Assembly: GCA_029258815.1 (NCBI GenBank)
Contig: JAPDJZ010000076.1
Span: forward strand, 1-17,182
Source: an archaeon
Lineage (GTDB): Archaea; Thermoproteota; Nitrososphaeria_A; Caldarchaeales; Wolframiiraptoraceae
Reading direction: 5' to 3'
Length of the DNA stretch: 17,182 nucleotides
Position numbers and translations under genes: made by a program
Part shown: positions 13,407 to 17,182 of the stretch, piece by piece
Layout: every line of letters starts with the position of its first letter
Numbering within the stretch: the first letter of the stretch is position 1
The notes under the pieces: model-generated
Told to the model about the DNA's origin: nothing
What the model saw: the letters and a program-made list of their open reading frames with translations, nothing else
Databases searched by the model: none

Positions 13407-14476
13407 GGCAGCTCGAGCGTGTAGGGGGCCGTCGTCAGCCTCTCAACCCCATCCCTCGTTACGAGCAGGCTATCCTCTATTCTAACCCCGAACCTCTTTG
13501 GGAGGTATACGCCGGGCTCGATCGTGATCACAATCCCCTCGGAGAGGACGTCGCCGCTATCGGGTTTGAGGCTCGGGGGCTCATGTATCTCTATCCCGAG
13601 GCCATGGCCCAATCCGTGAAGAAAGTATTCGCCGTAGCCGGCTGAGGAGAGCGCCTCATAAGCCTTCTGATAGAGGTCGGATGCCTTCACCCCTATCTTG
13701 ATGGCGCTCTCCGCTTCGCGCTTCGCGTTCTCGACGGCCTCGTAGACCCTAGCCACCTCGCCCTCGGGCTCGGAGCCCACGTAAAACGTCCTAGTAATAT
13801 CGGAGCAGTAGCCTTCGTAAACCGCTCCAAGGTCCACGACCACAACGTCCCCCGGCTCGATAATCCTATTCCTAGGGGAGCCATGCGGCTTGGACGAGTT
13901 GGGGCCCGACGCGACGATCACGTCGAACGCGGGCTTCTCCCCTCCCAGAGTTATCATCTCCTTGAGGATCTCGGCCTTAACCTCCGCCTCGGCGACCCCG
14001 GCGCTGATGATCTCGGACGCGAGCTCCATGCATTTCGAGGAGATCTCGCACGCCCTCTTGATCCTCTCAAGCTCGGGCTCCTCCTTAACCATCCTAAGCC
14101 TCCATATACTATCGGAGATCGACGTCATAGTCCTCCCGAGCTTCTCCGAGATCCTGAGATATTCCTCGGCGCTTAAGCTATCGTAGCCAAGCCTAGCCTT
14201 TATCGAGTCTGGAAGGCCGTCGAGAAGGTTCTCGATGCGCGTTCCGGCCTCTAGCCTGATTACTTGAACATCCTGATGAGCGCTCTCCTCGGCTAGCTCG
14301 TAGTAAAGGGGGGAGACGTAGAGGGCGGGAAGGCCGTCGAGGGGTATCAGCAGGATCCCCGACCCCCGGTATCCGGTGAAGTAGTAGATGTTTGCGCTGG
14401 ACCTGATCACGGCCCCGGTTAGACCCGCCTCCCGGAGGCGCTCGGCCAGCCTCGCGATCCTATCAGACGCCCCCAT
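13403..14476 (-). CDS. Xaa-Pro peptidase, M24 family (PepQ/aminopeptidase P-like)
   Basis: A metallopeptidase that removes or splits residues next to proline, probably completing breakdown of peptides in the cytoplasm. The 357-residue protein has the creatinase-type N-terminal domain (1-125, with SSANIYYFTGYRGSG) and the pita-bread catalytic domain. All five metal ligands are visible: Asp215 (VVVVDLG), Asp226 (CSDITRTF), His291 (GLGHGLG), Glu320 (ITIEPGVYLP) and Glu334 (VRIEDSLLV), plus His298 (EIHEPP). The frame is open to 14575; I choose the ATG at 14476, where the family N-terminus begins and which lies about 40 bp from a TATA box. Dipeptidase versus aminopeptidase P cannot be separated from sequence alone. 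It is convergent with uppS. Confidence 0.92.
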   Translation of the reverse strand: MGASDRIARLAERLREAGLTGAVIRSSANIYYFTGYRGSGILLIPLDGLPALYVSPLYYELAEESAHQDVQVIRLEAGTRIENLLDGLPDSIKARLGYDSLSAEEYLRISEKLGRTMTSISDSIWRLRMVKEEPELERIKRACEISSKCMELASEIISAGVAEAEVKAEILKEMITLGGEKPAFDVIVASGPNSSKPHGSPRNRIIEPGDVVVVDLGAVYEGYCSDITRTFYVGSEPEGEVARVYEAVENAKREAESAIKIGVKASDLYQKAYEALSSAGYGEYFLHGLGHGLGIEIHEPPSLKPDSGDVLSEGIVITIEPGVYLPKRFGVRIEDSLLVTRDGVERLTTAPYTLELP

Positions 14477-14510
14477 TCCCGCTCCCAGCGGTTCTCGAAG
14501 GGCTGGAAGG

Positions 14511-14520
14511 TATTTAAAGG
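14511..14520 (-). promoter_or_regulatory. TATA-like box for the M24 peptidase
   Basis: On the minus strand this reads CCTTTAAATA, about 39 bp upstream of the ATG at 14476. It is a good archaeal TATA match in the 116-bp divergent gap with rnhB, and supports the downstream start over 14575. Confidence 0.55.
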
Positions 14521-14560
14521 CTAAAACCGCCCCCCGGGATCCGCCGCGGAAAACTAAATG

Positions 14561-14567
14561 CTTATGG
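14561..14567 (+). promoter_or_regulatory. Weak TATA-like box for rnhB
   Basis: CTTATGG is centred about 29 bp ahead of the TTG at 14593. The AACTAAATG just upstream adds A/T content in an otherwise GC-rich gap. No ribosome-binding site is visible, so leaderless initiation is plausible. Confidence 0.35.
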
Positions 14568-14592
14568 CGTTGCACGCTGGGTTGAGTAGCCG

Positions 14593-15240
14593 TTGAAGAT
14601 CTGCGGGATCGATGAGGCCGGCAGGGGCGCGGTGATAGGGCCCATGGTCGTGGCCGGGGTCCTGCTGGACGTATCTAGGGTCGAGGAGCTTACGAGGATG
14701 GGGGTTAGGGATTCTAAGGAGCTCACCCCGGGCGTTAGAGCCGAGCTATCCAAGCTCCTCCGCGACCTAGCTGAGAGGGTTGAGATAATCGTGATCGAGG
14801 CCGAGGAGATAGATCGATCGACTAGGAGGAGCGGGGCTTCGGGATTAAACCGGCTTGAGGCGAGAATATTCGCGAAGCTGATCGACGAGCTTAAGCCCGA
14901 CGCCGCGTACATAGACCTGCCCTCAACCAAGTACGAGGAGTTTAGAGATTTGATCGAGAGCCTTTCCGCCCACCGATGCGCCCTCGTCCTCGAGCATAAA
15001 GCTGATCGAAGGTATCCCATCGTCGCGGCGTCCTCAATAATCGCGAAGCATGAACGCGATAGGAGGGTCGAGCTGTTGAAGAGCGAGCTGGGAGACTTCG
15101 GATCGGGCTATCCATCGGATCCGAAGACTCGCGAATTCCTATCGAGGATTCTTAGGGGCGAGATCCCCCCGAGCAGGCACGTGAGATTTAGCTGGAAGAC
15201 GTTATCGAGGATAGCTCAGAGAAGGCTTGACGAATTCTAA
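14593..15240 (+). CDS. rnhB: Ribonuclease HII
   Basis: Cleaves RNA in RNA-DNA hybrids, including single ribonucleotides built into DNA and primer remnants. The 215-residue protein shows the type 2 RNase H pattern: GIDEAGRG (5-12) with catalytic Asp7 and Glu8, DSKEL (40-44), AYIDLPSTK with Asp108, and HKADRRYPIVAASSIIAKHERD with Asp128, followed by GSGYPSDP. The C-terminal part (HVRFSWKTL) is also typical. The start is TTG at 14593; no ATG or GTG fits, and the first catalytic Asp at residue 7 is the usual distance. It is divergent from the peptidase and 78 bp ahead of the THEP1 gene. Confidence 0.95.
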   Translation: MKICGIDEAGRGAVIGPMVVAGVLLDVSRVEELTRMGVRDSKELTPGVRAELSKLLRDLAERVEIIVIEAEEIDRSTRRSGASGLNRLEARIFAKLIDELKPDAAYIDLPSTKYEEFRDLIESLSAHRCALVLEHKADRRYPIVAASSIIAKHERDRRVELLKSELGDFGSGYPSDPKTREFLSRILRGEIPPSRHVRFSWKTLSRIAQRRLDEF

Positions 15241-15270
15241 GTGGAGCCGGCGAGGCTTGAATAGCACACC

Positions 15271-15303
15271 CTTATCAGAGACCCACGCCTAGGGCGTTCG
15301 TGG
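15271..15303 (+). promoter_or_regulatory. TATA-like box and nested inverted repeat before the THEP1 gene
   Basis: CTTATCAGA (15271-15279) could serve as a TATA box for the start at 15319. Just after it come two overlapping inverted repeats: ACGCC-TAG-GGCGT (15285-15297) and, outside it, CCACG (15283-15287) with CGTGG (15299-15303). They would span the transcription start, so an operator or leader hairpin is possible but unproven. Confidence 0.3.
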
Positions 15304-15318
15304 AGAGGTGAGGGGAGC

Positions 15319-15876
15319 GTGGATGGGAGGAGGGTGCTCTGCGCCCTTACGGGAAGGCCGGGATGCGGAAAAACGACTGCCGTACTGAGGATCGCGAGCG
15401 CGCTCCTCGAGAAGGGGGTTAGGGTTCGTGGAATGTACACGGAGGAGATACGGGAGCGTGGTAGGAGGGTCGGCTTCGCCGTAAAGCGGATAGGGGGCGG
15501 AGGAGGAATCCTAGCCCACGTCTCGCCGAGGAGCGGGCCTAGGCACGGAAAATACGTAGTCAACTTAGATGATCTCGAGTCGATCGGGGTCTCCGCGATC
15601 CTAGAGGGGATCGAGAGGGCGGATGTCGTCGTGGTCGATGAGATCGGCCCGATGGAGCTTCTAAGCGCGAGGTTCAGGGAAGCCGTTGAGAAGCTCCTCA
15701 GGTCGGAGAAGCACGCCGTCCTGACGGTTCACTACAAGTCTCGGGACCCGCTCGTCCTAGCGGTTAAGCGCGCCGCCGGCCGCGATCTCGTCGTTCTCAC
15801 TCCCGAGAATAGGGATGAGGTCCCGGAAAAAATTGTGAGGAGAATAATGGATGTCGTCGGACGGCGTTCAGGCTAG
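15319..15876 (+). CDS. THEP1-type nucleoside-triphosphatase (NTPase/cancer-related NTPase family)
   Basis: A 185-residue P-loop NTPase of the THEP1 family, which hydrolyses nucleoside triphosphates with broad specificity; the physiological role is unclear. Walker A is GRPGCGKTT (12-20) and Walker B is VVVVDEIGPMELLS (103-116), in which DEIGPME is the family hallmark. RVRGMYTEEIRERGRRVGF and HYKSRDPLV are also family-like. The start is GTG at 15319. It follows rnhB on the same strand. Its stop overlaps the 3' end of the small minus-strand ORF by about 9 nt. Confidence 0.92.
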   Translation: MDGRRVLCALTGRPGCGKTTAVLRIASALLEKGVRVRGMYTEEIRERGRRVGFAVKRIGGGGGILAHVSPRSGPRHGKYVVNLDDLESIGVSAILEGIERADVVVVDEIGPMELLSARFREAVEKLLRSEKHAVLTVHYKSRDPLVLAVKRAAGRDLVVLTPENRDEVPEKIVRRIMDVVGRRSG

Positions 15877-15984
15877 GGTCTCCCTGAACACTAGGGCCTG
15901 AACCCTAGTCAGGAGGAGCAGGGCTATCGGCGAAATCAAGATAATCCCGACCACCGGTATAAGCCCGCGCTCAGGCTTGCTCAT
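15868..15984 (-). CDS. Possible 38-residue single-span membrane protein
   Basis: A short minus-strand frame in the gap between the THEP1 and trm1 genes. It starts with ATG at 15984 and reads MSKPERGLIPVVGIIL, then ISPIALLLLTRVQAL, ending FRETLA. A charged N-terminus followed by one hydrophobic helix (about 8-25) is a credible mini membrane protein. Sec61-beta/SecG has one such helix, but I do not see its usual preceding acidic segment, so I do not assign it. There is no ribosome-binding site; an A/T-rich box at 16001-16009 lies 21 bp upstream, slightly close for a leaderless start. It could also be a chance ORF. Confidence 0.4.
   Translation of the reverse strand: MSKPERGLIPVVGIILISPIALLLLTRVQALVFRETLA
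15890..15909 (+). repeat. 7-bp stem inverted repeat downstream of the THEP1 gene
   Basis: ACTAGGG (15890-15896) and CCCTAGT (15903-15909) form a perfect 7-bp stem with a 6-nt loop, 14 bp after the THEP1 stop. CTAGGGT at 15873-15879 offers an alternative partner. There is no following T-run, so it is not a standard archaeal terminator. It lies inside the minus-strand mini-ORF. Confidence 0.4.
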
Positions 15985-16000
15985 AGCTCAAGGAGGGTTC

Positions 16001-16009
16001 CTTATATGG
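16001..16009 (+). promoter_or_regulatory. TATA-like box for trm1
   Basis: CTTATATGG is about 41 bp ahead of the GTG at 16046. The box is nearly self-complementary, so it could also direct transcription of the minus-strand mini-ORF. It is the only clear A/T-rich box in this gap. Confidence 0.5.
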
Positions 16010-16045
16010 AGCTCGCCCCGAGCATCTCAGGCGGGGGCTTCCCGA

Positions 16046-17182
16046 GTGAGCGCGAATGCTGAGGCTTCGAGGGAGCTCGGTTATGAGGTCGAGCTGCGGA
16101 GGGAGGGGAAGGCGGTATTCTACGCGCCGAAGATCGCTTCGGTGAAAAACTTCGCGCCGACGGATCTACCGGTATTCTTCAACCCGGTTTCCAAGCCGAA
16201 TCGGGATCTATCAATTCTGCTGCTCGCCGCGAGGTTCGAGGGAGAGAGGATTAGGGTGTGCGACCCGCTGGCGGGAACCGGCGTCAGAAGCATTAGAATC
16301 GCGCTCGAAACCGATGCGGCGGAGGAGATCGTCGCCAACGACATCTCGCCGAGAGCGTGCGAGCTAATTAGGAGAAACGTCGAGCTGAATAAGGTCGAAT
16401 CCCTGGTCAGGGTTTCGAACCTCGACGCGAACCAGCTTCTAGCAAGCCGCGAGCTTGGAAAGCCCGGATACGGCTACGTCGACGTCGATCCCGCCGGGTC
16501 GCCGGCACCCTTCATCGAGAACGCTCTCAGGGCCTGTCGCCGGGGAGGTGTGGTGGGGGCGACCGCGACCGATATGCCCGCTCTAGCGGGAGCTAAACCC
16601 GAGTCCTGCATGAGGAAATACGACGCTAAGCCCCTGCGGGCCCCCTTCTCGAAGGAGCTCGCCCTAAGGATCCTAGCGGGCTTCGTGGTCAGATCCGCCG
16701 CAAGGCTCGGGCTCGCGGCCAAGCCGATCTACTCCTTCTCGAAAGACCACTACATCAAGGTCTTCGTGGAGGTCGATCGGGGTAGGAGGCTCGCGAACGA
16801 GCAGCTTAGGAAGCTGGGCTGGGCATCCTATTGCCCGAAGTGCCTTAAGCTATACGAGGCTAGGAGGTTTGAGCCGCCCATCAAGGTATGCCGAGTATGC
16901 GGCTCGGCTACAGGGTACGCCGGCCCCCTCTGGCTGGAGACCCTAACCGACGGGGAGCTCGCCTCGAGGATTAGGTCGAAGGCTTACGAGAGCCCGGAGC
17001 TATATCGGGAGTCCCTCAAGCTCGTAGACTCTTTAGCAGAAGAGGATCACGGGCTTCTAGGATATTTCCCGGTAAACGCCCTCGCCAAGGCCTTGGGCAG
17101 GCCCCCGATCAAGCCGGCGACTCTAGTCGAGAAGCTTAGAAGGCTTGGATATAGAGCATCCCGAACCCACGTCGATCCGAGC
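16046..17182 (+). CDS. trm1: tRNA (guanine-26,N2) dimethyltransferase Trm1 (C-terminus cut by window edge)
   Basis: Methylates N2 of G26 in tRNA, one or two times, using S-adenosylmethionine. 379 codons are present from GTG at 16046 with no stop, so only the last few residues should be missing. Visible: GKAVFYAP, PVFFNPVSKPNRDLSILLL near the N-terminus, SAM-binding VCDPLAGTGVRSIRIALE, VANDISPRACELIRRNVELNK, and motif IV DVDPAGSPAPF (146-156). The C-terminal domain has a zinc ribbon with cysteines 263, 266, 282 and 285, and ends near LRRLGYRASRTHVDPS. Odd point: motif IV is usually DPFG; here Ala150 replaces the Phe. All other motifs look intact, so the gene is probably functional. Confidence 0.93.
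   Translation, partial: MSANAEASRELGYEVELRREGKAVFYAPKIASVKNFAPTDLPVFFNPVSKPNRDLSILLLAARFEGERIRVCDPLAGTGVRSIRIALETDAAEEIVANDISPRACELIRRNVELNKVESLVRVSNLDANQLLASRELGKPGYGYVDVDPAGSPAPFIENALRACRRGGVVGATATDMPALAGAKPESCMRKYDAKPLRAPFSKELALRILAGFVVRSAARLGLAAKPIYSFSKDHYIKVFVEVDRGRRLANEQLRKLGWASYCPKCLKLYEARRFEPPIKVCRVCGSATGYAGPLWLETLTDGELASRIRSKAYESPELYRESLKLVDSLAEEDHGLLGYFPVNALAKALGRPPIKPATLVEKLRRLGYRASRTHVDPS

Noticed and set aside
14477..14575. N-terminal extension of the M24 peptidase by 33 residues
   Set aside because: It runs through a good TATA box (14511-14520), and the family N-terminus begins at 14476.
16474..16722. Minus-strand 82-residue frame inside trm1
   Set aside because: It is antisense to a well-conserved Trm1 region and Ala/Arg-rich without recognisable motifs.

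Overview
The window is a gene-dense piece of an archaeal chromosome. The markers are archaeal: three exosome subunits, ribosomal protein L37Ae, SBDS, a proteasome alpha subunit, a GPN-loop GTPase, DUF131 and DUF373 proteins, THEP1 and a zinc-ribbon Trm1. GC content is high, AGG (Arg) and ATA (Ile) codons are abundant, GTG and TTG starts are common, and A/T-rich TATA-like boxes lie 20-45 bp ahead of many starts. Together with tungstate/molybdate uptake this suggests a thermophilic member of the TACK (Thermoproteota-like) group. That placement is inference; there is no 16S rRNA gene here. No intergenic gap exceeds about 170 bp, and I see no tRNA, rRNA, insertion sequence or CRISPR array.

Region 1 (1-1985, minus strand): the start of an acetamidase/formamidase-like gene (cut by the window edge), rpl37ae, rrp42 and rrp41. 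Region 2 (2111-6125, plus strand): a ModE-type regulator fused to a substrate-binding-like domain, followed by a complete WtpABC tungstate/molybdate importer. A 19-bp perfect palindrome sits directly upstream of the wtpA TATA box. Region 3 (6145-8413, minus strand): rrp4, SBDS and psmA. Regions 1 and 3 are the two halves of the well-known archaeal proteasome/exosome superoperon (psmA-SBDS-rrp4-rrp41-rrp42-rpl37ae). Here it is split between rrp4 and rrp41 by the oppositely oriented transport module.

Region 4 (8523-13406, plus strand): two tandem DUF131 membrane proteins, a small zinc-ribbon protein, a 96-residue conserved-looking protein, a GPN-loop GTPase, a COG1340-type coiled-coil protein, a DUF373 membrane protein and a cis-prenyltransferase (UppS). 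Region 5 (13403-17182): an M24 Xaa-Pro peptidase on the minus strand whose stop overlaps that of uppS, then divergent RNase HII, a THEP1 NTPase, a tiny membrane ORF on the minus strand, and Trm1 running off the window. Trm1 carries Ala where the family motif DPFG has Phe.

Functionally, regions 1 and 3 cover RNA processing and decay, ribosome maturation and protein turnover. Region 2 looks like a self-contained metal-oxyanion uptake and sensing unit. Region 4 mixes likely assembly and informational factors with polyprenyl lipid synthesis. Nothing here is a clearly new defence or mobile system. The points most worth checking are the split superoperon with its candidate operator, the altered Trm1 motif, and the uncharacterised families next to the GPN GTPase and UppS.
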